The position numbers and the translations under genes are program-made. From Plakobranchus ocellatus (taxonomy: Eukaryota > Mollusca > Gastropoda > Plakobranchidae), in NCBI GenBank assembly GCA_019648995.1, contig BLXT01008305.1:124493-169796 (forward strand): a DNA stretch of 45,304 nucleotides, written 5' to 3'. Below are positions 42,301 to 44,823 of the stretch, one piece after another. Numbering within the stretch: position 1 is the first letter of the stretch; every line of letters starts with the position of its first letter. The notes under the pieces are model-generated. The model was not told the DNA's origin, ran no database searches, and saw only the letters and a program-made list of their open reading frames with translations.

Positions 42301-44732
42301 ACCCTATTTAATAAGCACATGCCCTTAATTAATCTCATTTCTGTTTCTGCCACCTTATTGTCTGTCATTCAGTTGTTCAATCTGGGGGCGTTGATGGCAC
42401 AGTGGCTTGTGAGTACACTCTGAGATCTGCAGGGACCTTTCTGTTGCGGGTTTGAGCCCCGTCATTGGAGCCCCGGCCTGACAGAGGGCCTTAAAGCCTG
42501 AGATCACCTTGTTGTAGACTGGTTATATACAAAAACCCAACCCTGCCAATCCATCTATCTCTAAAATTATTTTTTTTCTGTCTAATGATTTTATTAATCT
42601 GTGTAGCTCTGTTTATCTTATATTAATTTATCTGATCGCTCTAATCATTCATGTATTTCTAAGTCTATCCATCTTTCTCTCCATCTTACTATCAGTTTCC
42701 GTGTTCCCCTCTTTCTTTTTCTCCATCTCCATTTCTCTCTCAGTCTCTAACATTCTATCTCTCTGCCACTTAAGCTATTCGTTTAACTATCATCTGCCTA
42801 CTTATCTATCTCTACCTCTCATTCTCAGATTTGCACTCTTTTTTTCAGTCAAGGCAAGTAAAGAGAAATCAGGTGGGGAAAAAATAGCTCATTGCACAGC
42901 TGATTTGATTGCCAATCTAGTGGCAAAAGCAGAAAAAAATCAAAATCTTCGTGCCATGGGAAGAACATCCAAACCAGAATAATTTGCAAGGGGTCAGCAT
43001 TAAAGAGCAGTCAATGCTAATTAACAGGGAAGTGATTTCACAAAATTCCAGTTTGGACGATCTGGAGTTTCAGAAAATATAACGCTTTTTTCTGGTTTGG
43101 CCAACAAGTTGAAAAAAAATTTGAGCCATTGTTCAAACCACACCCTTTACAGTTTTTTTTTTTTTTTGGTTTGGACAAACAAAGGATATGTGAAGTATTT
43201 GACGTTTTCCCTCATGTCAAAGCCTCCACAAAACTTTGCTCCTTCTTCAAATGATGAGAAGAAATCATGAATCAACATTATCTGTCATCATGCTTTACAA
43301 GCTTCTAGTAGATTTCAGAAACTTTTACTTCCTATCTTTATTTCCATTTTCTTACCATCACTTTGAGCTTTCTCTAAACACAGCAAAATTCTTGACCTGC
43401 TCAAACCTTCCTCAAATTCTACACCTCTTCCAAAATGACCACATTGATTCAGCTTGATATCCTGAGCGCAAGTTTCATAAAACATTTTGTCAACTTTGAC
43501 ATCCTCTGCTACAAGCTGTCCTCTCTGCTCAAGTTTTTCCCGGCACTGATCAGATGGAAAAAAAACCTACAAAATCAGTTAAAGCAAAGCATTTTCTCAA
43601 CAGTGTCAAGCTAGTATAGCTTGCTATAGAATCAGACTCCTCTAGACGAAAACTGATGCAGGCAAAGTGGTATAAAAGACCCAGCAGAGCACCATGAAAT
43701 GATTTTAAGTGGAACCAGGCCAATTTTGACCAAAAGTTTCAAAGACTTAGATAGTTTGAAAAGGTTTCGTTGAGGATCAGTTGAGTATTTATGTTTTTAC
43801 ACCCATCTCTTTGTAGCCTTGGAGTTGATATTGCCTATTCATGCCTAGTAAATCCAGGCTGTTTGGCCCTTGTGAAGCCAAGCTTCAGTGGCAGATCTAA
43901 CACTTAAGACAAAAGTCCCTGCAGATTTTGTGATGAGTTTGTTAATCATTTTATCAGCTAATCTTTGTTTTTTCAGCAGTTCATCTAATTTTTTTTGTGT
44001 TGCACAACATACTATGTCATTAACTTACATTTGCAATCTGCAAATAGTATATTTTCAAACCATTCAAACTTTATATAAATGAGGTTTTATTGTGGCATGA
44101 AATCAATTGACTTGCTGCAATTAAAAAAATACTAAACAGTTGACTTCCATCATCTGCATGGATGAAATGTGTTTTTTTTTTTTTCACATAAAAACACAGT
44201 AATGCTTGAAAACAACCCAGGTGGCTTTGGATATGAATGAGTTTCCTTATTCTTCTATCTTGTACTTACACTAATGATCCTTTCCCCAATATTAATTCAC
44301 ATAGATGACAGCTGCTTCCCCTTGGACAGGCTGGTCTTTGATCTCCCAAATTTGACTCAGGGATCAAATATATTAAAAAAGGTTGGATACTGCATATGTA
44401 CATTTTGCTATAAAATAAGGAATGTTTTTCAATTTCAAACTTGTCATGATCAAACCATTTTATAAGATAAGAAGAAAAGCACTGACCATTTCAGAAAGAC
44501 GCTTATCACTGAGGTGTCGATACAAACACTTGAAAATGGCTCCTTCACCAGAAGCAACCTCAGGGCACAGCCTGAACCGGTCATCCTTACAGGCATAATA
44601 CAGGGGTCAGTCCAAATGGTAGTCATCCGCCTGCAGCTCAGCCACATGCAGCATAGCCCTCTCACACTTTTTGTCCAGCTTATCGAGATTCTGATCAAGG
44701 CATTGCACTGTGCGACCCTGGGAGTGAGGAGC
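3208..44732 (-). CDS. GLG1: Golgi apparatus protein 1 (GLG1), 20 internal exons, partial
   Basis: GLG1 is a type I membrane glycoprotein of the Golgi. Its lumen-facing part is a chain of cysteine-rich repeats (Cys_rich_FGFR family), and the vertebrate protein binds FGFs, E-selectin and TGF-beta family precursors. Twenty exons were joined by eye from conserved repeat motifs such as C-x2-DI-x2-FC and ECL, and from GT-AG sites on the minus strand. Their lengths sum to 2,652 bases (884 codons) with matching phases at every junction. The order of segments follows human GLG1 as I remember it, up to the W-x-YAA block just before the membrane anchor. The vertebrate protein is about 1,180 residues, so roughly 240 N-terminal and 55 C-terminal residues are outside the window or unidentified. 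Exon w1 carries an in-frame TGA. The coordinates given are the span; the exons are listed separately. The family call is secure. The absence of the terminal exon is inferred from failing to find it. Confidence 0.93.
3315..4020 (-). other. Intron w19-w20
   Basis: 706 bases, AT-rich, no recognisable element. Confidence 0.6.
4021..4141 (-). CDS. GLG1: GLG1 exon w19
   Basis: Phase 0 start after acceptor ATTTCCAG. An alternative acceptor 3 bases in would drop one Glu; homology favours keeping it. It ends one base into a Gln codon (C|AG) before a strong donor GTAAGTATAG. It encodes EIAYMIAESR, DVHVDPLLHTTCQKDILTLC and ISQGQGR. Vertebrate GLG1 has ESKADIFVDP-LHTAC and PGRGRQ here. Confidence 0.94.
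4142..5309 (-). other. Intron w18-w19
   Basis: 1,168 bases, AT-rich, no recognisable element. Confidence 0.6.
5310..5489 (-). CDS. GLG1: GLG1 exon w18 with acidic insert
   Basis: Phase 0 at both ends, 60 codons, acceptor TTTGACCAG, donor GTTTGC (weak). It encodes IKRNCLNEIVNVHRM, an acidic run GDGDEDEDDGVE, then GSGRVIECLKRS and SLECKK. The loop between the two Cys blocks is longer and more acidic than the vertebrate loop, which is Ala/Glu/Gln-rich. LECKK joins w19 as CKKEI, matching CKKEV in vertebrates. Confidence 0.93.
5490..6108 (-). other. Intron w17-w18 with a near-perfect 53-bp tandem duplication
   Basis: 5560-5612 is repeated at 5613-5665 with one visible mismatch (AAACCACTGG against AAATCACTGG). 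Such high identity implies a recent event, about 70 bases upstream of exon w18's acceptor. The rest is unremarkable. Confidence 0.85.
6109..6198 (-). CDS. GLG1: GLG1 exon w17
   Basis: Phase 0 at both ends, 30 codons, acceptor CTCTAAG, donor GTGAGT. It encodes DCEHEIQSRIKEAALDINKN, then PVVMKLCRAD. It closes the repeat of w16 (SDCED in vertebrates) and opens the next, with the repeat core split between w17 and w18. Confidence 0.93.
6199..7166 (-). other. Intron w16-w17 with a three-unit repeat
   Basis: At about 6478-6640, three diverged units of 53-55 bases share TGCACTGATCTT, ATTGTCAAATATTTTT and ATTTTCCCA/TTTTACCA. No other element recognised. Confidence 0.7.
7167..7315 (-). CDS. GLG1: GLG1 exon w16
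   Basis: The first two bases complete the Asp codon from w15. The acceptor is CATTGCAG, and the exon ends in phase 0 before donor GTGAGC. It encodes DIRLNPHLQKACRLDIHKYC, then KDHELEGEVIDCLKKQFASK. Vertebrate GLG1 has DYRLNP, CKADIPKFC and DDSELEGQVISCLK here, making this one of the most conserved exons in the window. Confidence 0.95.
7316..8415 (-). other. Intron w15-w16 with a spaced direct repeat
   Basis: Two copies of about 135 bases lie in direct orientation at 7514-7650 and 7849-7981. Shared blocks are AAGTCTATC, TTTTTCAGCCAATCT, TCTGGAATATTTTCA and GCAGGTCATT-GATGT, and both copies end in an A run. Identity looks near 85% by eye. It is probably a short mobile repeat or a segmental duplication. 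Confidence 0.75.
8416..8542 (-). CDS. GLG1: GLG1 exon w15
   Basis: Phase 0 start after acceptor CTGAATCAG. It ends one base into an Asp codon (G|AT) before donor GTGAGG. It encodes KHCDLNSDEATLMDCLNEFK, then an acidic DDEDFDEPC and RLIIQRREVEKSH. This completes the repeat whose first Cys lies in w14. Confidence 0.93.
8543..9021 (-). other. Intron w14-w15
   Basis: 479 bases, no recognisable element. Confidence 0.6.
9022..9081 (-). CDS. GLG1: GLG1 exon w14 (60 bp)
   Basis: The smallest exon: 20 codons, phase 0 at both ends, acceptor TAAACAG, donor GTATGA. It encodes KDDAVFGDYTVLHVCKKMIK. The vertebrate segment has DYTLMRVCKQMIK, so identity is strong over the second half. It was found only by homology and phase. 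Confidence 0.92.
9082..10079 (-). other. Intron w13-w14
   Basis: 998 bases, no recognisable element. Confidence 0.6.
10080..10151 (-). CDS. GLG1: GLG1 exon w13
   Basis: Phase 0 at both ends, 24 codons, acceptor ACCGACAG, donor GTAGGT. It encodes VIECLHRHKKRLSDSCHR plus VVFQRE, the second half of the repeat begun in w12. The vertebrate counterpart has IIECLKENKKQLS-x2-CH. Confidence 0.93.
10380..10472 (-). CDS. GLG1: GLG1 exon w12
   Basis: Phase 0 at both ends, 31 codons, acceptor TTTCAAG, donor GTAAGT. It encodes ESIKLDPALEKAC, KDDVPKFC and SERDSGGE: a textbook repeat core with LDP-x2-x-x-AC followed by Cys four residues after DV. Only 228 bases separate it from w13. Confidence 0.94.
10473..11597 (-). 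other. Intron w11-w12 with a minisatellite
   Basis: From about 10618 to 11075 a diverged tandem repeat with a unit near 30-35 bases recurs, built on CATTGGTACCTCAACTCTTA plus CACACTGC. The plus-strand open frame across it is a repeat by-product. The remainder is AT-rich and unremarkable. Confidence 0.7.
11598..11697 (-). CDS. GLG1: GLG1 exon w11
   Basis: The first base completes the Lys codon from w10. The acceptor is TCGATAG, and the exon ends in phase 0 before donor GTAAGC. It encodes 33 residues: FEVVACLSDTLMEHEHRISQ, then RCQKQLRFELLQR. The vertebrate counterpart has VVICLS, EHRVS and CRRQLR at the same spacing, which supports this as the direct successor of w10 despite the distance. Confidence 0.93.
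11698..13785 (-). other. Intron w10-w11, 3' part
   Basis: No exon seen. There is a two-copy diverged repeat of about 110 bases at 13548-13735 (TTTTAGTGCCAGGAGGGGCC against TGTTAGTGCTAGGAGAGGCC, and CAAATTGCAAAAATT in both). The rest is AT-rich with nothing recognised. Confidence 0.5.
13786..14410 (-). pseudogene. Transposase-like gene remnant, C-terminal piece
   Basis: After a good acceptor (TTGTCTTCTTCAG) the minus strand encodes about 205 residues without a stop: an acidic linker, then GLFYLIQWQGKDYVGQIRDK and FMKWRNWQLQWGDDDISWE. This resembles the small beta-rich domain at the C-terminus of a multi-copy family of uncharacterised transposase-like proteins in aquatic invertebrates. That link is from memory and unverified. 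It is the best preserved piece of the remnant. Confidence 0.55.
14455..14834 (-). pseudogene. Transposase-like gene remnant, SDGA / HGKS piece
   Basis: On minus: KKVFIFSDGAASQYINKKCH, then after a frame change GSCHGKSKCDAIGGTVKSLL, then SALQECVKRF, FFLVGKEEVKGKEPDN and TIPGTRSLHH. Several stops and at least one frameshift are present. Motif order matches the same family as the neighbouring pieces. The Asp in SDGAA may be a catalytic acidic residue; that is speculation. Confidence 0.55.
14896..15064 (-). pseudogene. Transposase-like gene remnant, DFAENY piece
   Basis: On minus: TLDFAENYLCKIQDEAQSAY, then a TAG at 14992-14994, then TQITLHPAIATFKCPSC and HHLVFLSDE. The combination DFAENY, QDE-x-QSA-x-W and T-x-HP is a hallmark of this family. 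The piece begins exactly where the 15069-16977 element is inserted. Confidence 0.6.
15069..16977. mobile_element. CACAG-ended inverted-repeat element (1,909 bp), 4-bp target duplication
   Basis: The left end reads CACAGCGTAGCATTTCGC. The right end, reverse-complemented, reads CACAGCCTAGCATTATCGC. Further inside, CGGCCGCACCTGGGGTC on the left faces CGGCCCGCACTGGGTC on the right. ACAA flanks both sides (15065-15068, 16978-16981). Removing the element and one ACAA joins the host remnant in frame as SKIPPKALVLTLDFAENY. The interior is AT-rich with no recognised transposase. The termini resemble CACTA, Chapaev or Transib ends, but the class is undetermined. Confidence 0.7.
16978..17285 (-). pseudogene. 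Transposase-like gene remnant, Cys-rich piece
   Basis: On minus: YPKIGCLRRECDKCGYERVK, then HDLFDALHQFNNKWQRSQCK and LLKSKIPPKAL. The C-x5-C-x2-CG pattern suggests a metal-binding cluster preceding the DFAENY segment. The frame is open for about 100 residues. It is interrupted at its left end by the CACAG-ended element. Confidence 0.55.
17286..17834 (-). other. Stretch between transposase remnant and Harbinger-like element
   Basis: AT-rich apart from CCAGGTACCCCGGGG near 17314. It may be an intron of the transposase-like gene or another insertion. No frame was recognised. Confidence 0.4.
17838..19090. mobile_element. Harbinger-like non-autonomous element (1,253 bp)
   Basis: Left end GGGGCTGTTCAAATATAATC continuing TTACACC. 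Right end, reverse-complemented, GGGGCCGTTCAAATATAATC continuing TTACGC. Inner GTAATATTACA motifs also face each other (17890-17900, 19018-19028). TTA flanks both sides (17835-17837, 19091-19093), the usual 3-bp target of PIF/Harbinger elements, whose ends are often GGG-rich. The interior has no transposase. It holds an AAT/AAG microsatellite (about 18678-18740). Confidence 0.75.
19094..20270 (-). other. Stretch right of the Harbinger-like element
   Basis: A diverged tandem pair at about 19362-19455 (TCTCTCTC, CTGCTGTTTCATCA, CCACTGACAATG). A GTTATCTCCCCTTAG motif near 20124 resembles sequence common in molluscan repeats. No coding sequence recognised. Confidence 0.4.
20271..20620 (-). pseudogene. 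Transposase-like gene remnant, central N-terminal piece
   Basis: On minus: CLDGFLPSKNTVTKK, then in another frame ERTQKKILTESIANIYRKVL and EKYQVSQRTLYRYKPKHTI, then FWQCLCEICFNVNAKVRSFN and NMTICPFYGD. The PSK-x-T-x-T-K, QK-x-IL, RPK and CLCE-x-C blocks occur in this order in the same multi-copy family. One frameshift is visible. Confidence 0.55.
20765..21237 (-). pseudogene. Transposase-like gene remnant, basic linker exon
   Basis: After acceptor TGTTTACAG the minus strand reads QKKKQQCLKPVKPVKKTTHL, then after a frame change RDNYSHQKRTAVNAKRMRCY-W, then a Ser/Thr/Pro-rich stretch with stops in all frames. It is consistent with the basic N-terminal region of the family and joins the preceding exon through an AG|G Arg codon. 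Confidence 0.45.
21532..21668 (-). repeat. SINE copy, same family as 42384-42548
   Basis: On the minus strand it reads a box-A-like TGGCACAATAG, then GATCCTGTAGGGACCATTAT, CCACCGGCATCC, GAAAGCCTGAGATCACCCTG and GTTCTACAC. This is the same family in reverse orientation. It lies between two coding remnants of the transposase-like gene. Confidence 0.65.
21720..21963 (-). pseudogene. Transposase-like gene remnant, coiled-coil N-terminal exon
   Basis: Bounded on minus by acceptor TTTTCATACAG and donor GTTTGAC. It encodes about 80 residues rich in Lys, Arg and Glu, including KKEYLKNYRENIKSDKERYK and DEQKERNSKLQRERQRKYR, probably helical. The donor phase fits the next exon to the left (R codon split AG|G). 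Confidence 0.5.
22015..25170 (-). other. Intron w10-w11, 5' part
   Basis: 3.2 kb between exon w10 and the transposase-like remnant. No exon, terminal repeat or recognised coding sequence was found. Short open frames on both strands have no motif. A TC-rich run lies near 22870 and T runs near 22325 and 23040. Confidence 0.45.
25171..25259 (-). CDS. GLG1: GLG1 exon w10
   Basis: Phase 0 start after an A/T-rich acceptor ending AAAAAG. It ends two bases into a Lys codon (AA|G) before donor GTAAGT. It encodes VSLKDFRFNHKFREAC and VEKHC, then a Lys-rich stretch. The segment matches vertebrate KDFRF-x2-KF-x2-AC. The split Lys codon joins w11 across the 13.5-kb transposon-filled intron. Confidence 0.93.
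25521..25634 (-). CDS. GLG1: GLG1 exon w9
   Basis: Phase 0 at both ends, 38 codons, acceptor TTCCCCAG, donor GTAAGC. It encodes PDEVLECLIKNKAHSDMDDK, then CVVGIEHHQI, matching the well-conserved vertebrate segment with LMECLIQNK and CAIGVTHFQ. A decayed copy of part of this exon lies just upstream, at about 25679-25790. Confidence 0.94.
25635..26289 (-). other. Intron w8-w9 with a decayed copy of part of exon w9
   Basis: At about 25679-25790 the plus strand repeats 25568-25678: TGTGAGCTTT-x-TCTTAATGA, a CCAGCAC block, GCATAAGGT, and AACAAACAACATAAA (25652 and 25769). The period is 111-117 bases. On minus the copy reads MLACFIKSKAHTNM against VLECLIKNKAHSDM in the real exon, then loses similarity. 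It has no usable donor. Confidence 0.75.
26290..26439 (-). CDS. GLG1: GLG1 exon w8
   Basis: Phase 0 at both ends, 50 codons, acceptor TGTTTAG, donor GTATTG (a weak donor). It encodes ELECLQENLETLKPEC, VSNFTVEEMGDVEMDRILI and KACTPMIKRFC. NFT is an N-glycosylation sequon, plausible for a luminal Golgi domain. Vertebrate GLG1 has a matching NxT site and a MRACEP-type core in this repeat. Confidence 0.94.
26898..27044 (-). CDS. GLG1: GLG1 exon w7
   Basis: Phase 0 at both ends, 49 codons, acceptor CTTAAAG, donor GTGAGT. It encodes SRPCAHEIKRVLRE, a linker SSRMQLMLDIES, the core ACLSDLADLC and an acidic EEEVSQVRG. The first Cys closes the repeat begun in w6. It opens a tight cluster of four exons (w7-w10) within 1.9 kb. 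Confidence 0.93.
27045..28375 (-). other. Intron w6-w7, 3' part
   Basis: No exon or known element. A short tandem duplication of GGTCAGTTCTGGGCAGCTAA (period 29) lies at 27172-27229. There are several A runs and a CA run at 28068-28082. Confidence 0.55.
28376..29077. mobile_element. TTAA-flanked inverted-repeat element (702 bp)
   Basis: Left end CTCTTAATTTACCA and right end TGGTAAATTAAGAG are a perfect 14-base inverted repeat. Both are bounded by TTAA (28372-28375, 29078-29081), the target duplication of piggyBac and Kolobok elements. Further TTTACCA and CGCCC motifs lie just inside each end. No transposase is recognisable, so it is probably non-autonomous. The family call is inferred from the target site alone. 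Confidence 0.6.
29134..31245 (-). mobile_element. Non-LTR retrotransposon 3' end (copy 1), split by a solo LTR
   Basis: The minus strand shows, in order, reverse-transcriptase motifs: KRGVRQG (31190 region), LRYADDTVLIAES (YADD at 31066-31077), LLDTVVFESKRMGLSLNVKK, then after the insert PKCNLVSKGEQIKQVTKFKY-LG, YGSECWTKN, a SRGRQR stretch and a WRNMI-type end, followed by a GAT-rich tail. Several stops and frame changes show it is dead. CR1/RTE/Jockey-like; clade not determined. Confidence 0.8.
29804..30948 (+). mobile_element. Solo LTR (1,145 bp) inside the reverse-transcriptase remnant
   Basis: It begins TGTTGGGACTAG and ends GCCCCCAACA, so the ends are TG...CA with a 7-base inverted repeat (TGTTGGG/CCCAACA). 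It is flanked by ATGAC at 29799-29803 and 30949-30953. Removing the insert and one ATGAC restores an open RT frame reading TECMVISKKSFNPKCN. A TATA-like ATAAATATAAGAA lies near 30433 on plus, suggesting plus orientation. There is no gag or pol sequence inside. Confidence 0.75.
31246..32024 (-). other. Intron w6-w7, 5' part
   Basis: About 780 bases between exon w6's donor and the retrotransposon remnant. The open frame on minus at 31250-31443 has no recognised domain and runs into the remnant. Nothing else is visible. Confidence 0.5.
32025..32184 (-). CDS. GLG1: GLG1 exon w6
   Basis: Acceptor TTTGTCAG; one base completes the Arg codon from w5. It ends in phase 0 before donor GTACGC. It encodes 53 residues: LDNHLFKKCHKDAKALC, a Gly/Pro/Met-rich loop (GFGDPSTMAPEEGP), RIFSCLHHLL and a charged tail, SGKEKK. 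The loop before the FSCL segment corresponds to the longer loop in the matching vertebrate repeat. Donor position 5 is C rather than G, so the site is only moderately strong. Confidence 0.92.
32185..33895 (-). other. Intron w5-w6, 3' part
   Basis: No host exon. A plus-strand open frame at 32810-33043 begins MTDHEQPNQSIVDYFDSEDA and is acidic; I do not recognise it. A weak SINE-like fragment (ATGAACGGTGATCTCAAGG) lies near 33265-33300. Otherwise AT-rich, with nothing recognisable. Confidence 0.45.
33896..34395. repeat. Minisatellite array A (about 80-bp period)
   Basis: TTCATTCTGAAGCACTGCTA recurs at about 33974, 34053, 34131, 34211 and 34291, a period near 80 bases. Each unit has two related halves of about 40 bases, built on TTATTCTGGAGCATTACTAT and TTCATTCTGAAGCACTGCTA. 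The long plus-strand open frame here is a by-product of the repeat. Confidence 0.85.
34396..35739 (-). other. Spacer between arrays A and B, with an unassigned open frame
   Basis: Minus-strand open frame 34933-35208 gives 91 residues, including KMADAAQIVKLLNQQELYTG and SDIILVIADYFSKRDRED, then an acidic EEEET. I do not recognise it. It could be the first coding piece of a transposon or a chance frame. AGATCT-rich stretches occur at about 34650-34860. Sequence at 35350-35450 contains paired GCGCA motifs (ATGTGCGCAT, ATGCGCAC). Confidence 0.4.
35740..36275. repeat. Minisatellite array B (about 40-bp period), related to array A
   Basis: About a dozen diverged copies of a unit like CTTTATTCTGAAGCATTGCT plus ATACATATCACAAAGCTAT. 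The unit is clearly the same as the half-unit of array A but without the 80-bp higher-order pattern. Open frames on both strands are repeat by-products. Confidence 0.85.
36276..36975 (-). other. Intron w5-w6, 5' part
   Basis: 700 bases directly downstream of exon w5's donor, with no recognisable element. Confidence 0.55.
36976..37077 (-). CDS. GLG1: GLG1 exon w5
   Basis: Acceptor TTTCCAG. The first base completes the Asp codon from w4 and the last two bases (AG) begin an Arg codon completed in w6; the donor is GTAAAC. It encodes IINCLMENIDDEEMTDKC and FAVRDFR, the second half of a cysteine-rich repeat plus the linker to the next. Too short to stand out as an open frame, it was identified from motif and phase. 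Confidence 0.9.
37335..38500. repeat. Decayed tandem array derived from the 3' edge and donor of GLG1 exon w4
   Basis: Units of about 70 bases, on the plus strand resembling CACTTACTCTTCTTCCCTGG, then TTTGA-ACCACATCACACA, then GCTTGGACAACACTCC. The rightmost unit is the real exon edge: the exon reads CAGCTTGGACAACACTTCC and its donor reads GTCACTTAC on plus. Further units start near 37340, 37372, 37438, 37508, 38148, 38222, 38297 and 38366, with increasing divergence. Several copies keep a donor-like CATTTAC or CACTTAC. The array is split by a 512-bp insertion at 37630-38141. Confidence 0.75.
37630..38141 (-). mobile_element. Solo LTR (512 bp) with 5-bp target duplication
   Basis: It starts TGTTATGG and ends CCGTAACA, a TG...CA terminus with a short imperfect inverted repeat. 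It is flanked on both sides by CATAC (37625-37629 and 38142-38146), and removing it rejoins an array unit. The minus strand has TATA-like TTTATAAATATAA followed by AATAAA-type signals (ATTAATAAATATG, twice), so the LTR probably reads on minus. There is no coding sequence inside. The superfamily was not determined. Confidence 0.75.
38440..38561 (-). CDS. GLG1: GLG1 exon w4
   Basis: Phase 0 start after acceptor TTTCTAG. It ends two bases into an Asp codon (GA|C) before a strong donor GTAAGTGAC. It encodes IQELLAVANPGEDIRLDPSL, then QRACGSVVQAVC and GLKPGEG, the DIRLDP-x3-AC repeat core. The 3' edge of this exon and its donor site are the evident source of a decayed tandem array in the intron that follows. 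Confidence 0.92.
38562..38982 (-). other. Intron w3-w4
   Basis: 421 bases with no recognisable element. Confidence 0.6.
38983..39215 (-). CDS. GLG1: GLG1 exon w3
   Basis: Begins with the last two bases of the split Gly codon after acceptor TCTGCAG and ends in phase 0 before donor GTATGT. It encodes 77 residues with VKDKCLQEMFEL, the repeat core VSACEKEIHKFC, then STIDCLMQN and GSECRAQ. Both the Cys spacing and the position in the chain match the GLG1 repeat whose vertebrate core reads ILSCRGEIEHHC. It is the second longest exon in the window. Confidence 0.93.
41214..41300 (+). repeat. Possible second tRNA-derived SINE head
   Basis: A box-A-like TGGTTCAGTGCTTG begins at 41220, and a box-B-like GGGTACGAATCCTA (one mismatch to GGTTCGAATCC) lies at 41283-41296. 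The sequence between does not fold as an obvious tRNA. The body differs from the other SINE family here. Confidence 0.4.
42384..42548 (+). repeat. tRNA-derived SINE
   Basis: Pol III promoter elements are visible: box A TGGCACAGTGGCT (42395-42407) and box B GCGGGTTTGAGCCCC (42446-42460), about 40 bases apart as in tRNA genes. A non-tRNA body follows, including CCTGAGATCACCTTGTTGTA and GGTTATATAC. Two other copies in the window share this body in the opposite orientation. Confidence 0.7.
43356..43545 (-). CDS. GLG1: GLG1 exon w2
   Basis: Starts in phase 0 after acceptor TGATCAG and ends one base into a Gly codon before donor GTAAGA. It encodes 63 residues. They begin CREKLEQRGQ, the last Cys of the repeat begun in w1. 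Then come YETCAQDIKLNQC and RSRILLCLEKAQSD, matching the GLG1 repeat that has an expanded spacer before its LLCLE segment. The split Gly codon joins w3 as KAQSD-G-KKVKD, which supports both boundaries. Confidence 0.92.
43546..44486 (-). other. Intron w1-w2
   Basis: 941 bases, AT-rich, no recognisable coding or repeat element. There is a T run at 44170-44184 and a small palindromic stretch near 43610-43625. Confidence 0.6.
44487..44732 (-). CDS. GLG1: GLG1 exon w1 (82 codons) with an in-frame TGA
   Basis: Phase 0 to phase 0, acceptor TTTGCAG, donor GTCAGT. It encodes the end of one cysteine-rich repeat (GRTVQCLDQNLDKLDKKC) and most of the next (YYACKDDRFRLC, GEGAIFKCLYRH). Codon 42, at 44607-44609, reads TGA between DDYHLD and PLYYAC. 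Vertebrate GLG1 has Arg at this place in a DYHLD-R-HLY-AC context, and CGA to TGA is a single CpG transition. The frame is otherwise open and conserved on both sides of the stop, and I see no splice sites that would skip it. It could be a nonsense allele, an assembly or read error, or the sign that this copy is decaying. Confidence 0.88.
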
Positions 44733-44823
44733 CTGCAAAGAAAGCTATTTCTATTACAAGCCATACAATACAGATAGTGTGGGCAGTGGTACCCTCTAGC
44801 AAGCTGACAGTGAGGAGCTTGTA
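44733..44823. other. Start of intron upstream of w1
   Basis: Short non-coding stretch between the w1 acceptor and the GAT-type tail of the retrotransposon copy. Nothing else is visible. The preceding GLG1 exons lie beyond the right edge of the window. Confidence 0.6.

Larger units (their letters stand above)
39216..43355 (-). other. Intron w2-w3
   Basis: 4,140 bases. It contains two tRNA-related SINE segments (about 41214-41300 and 42384-42548). There is also a stretch near 42842-42980 on the plus strand with a plausible acceptor (TTTTTTCAG) and an open frame, KSGGEKIAHCTADLIANLVA, which I cannot assign. The rest, including 39240-41150, shows nothing recognisable. A more GC-rich block at about 41510-41780 has no identified function. 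Confidence 0.5.

Noticed and set aside
42384..42548. Possible functional tRNA gene.
   Set aside because: Box A and B are present but no cloverleaf with a paired acceptor stem is seen, and the body recurs as a dispersed repeat.
44450..44764. 104-codon minus-strand open frame across exon w1.
   Set aside because: It is in a different frame from the conserved GLG1 cysteine repeat; a shadow frame that appears only because the real frame has a TGA.
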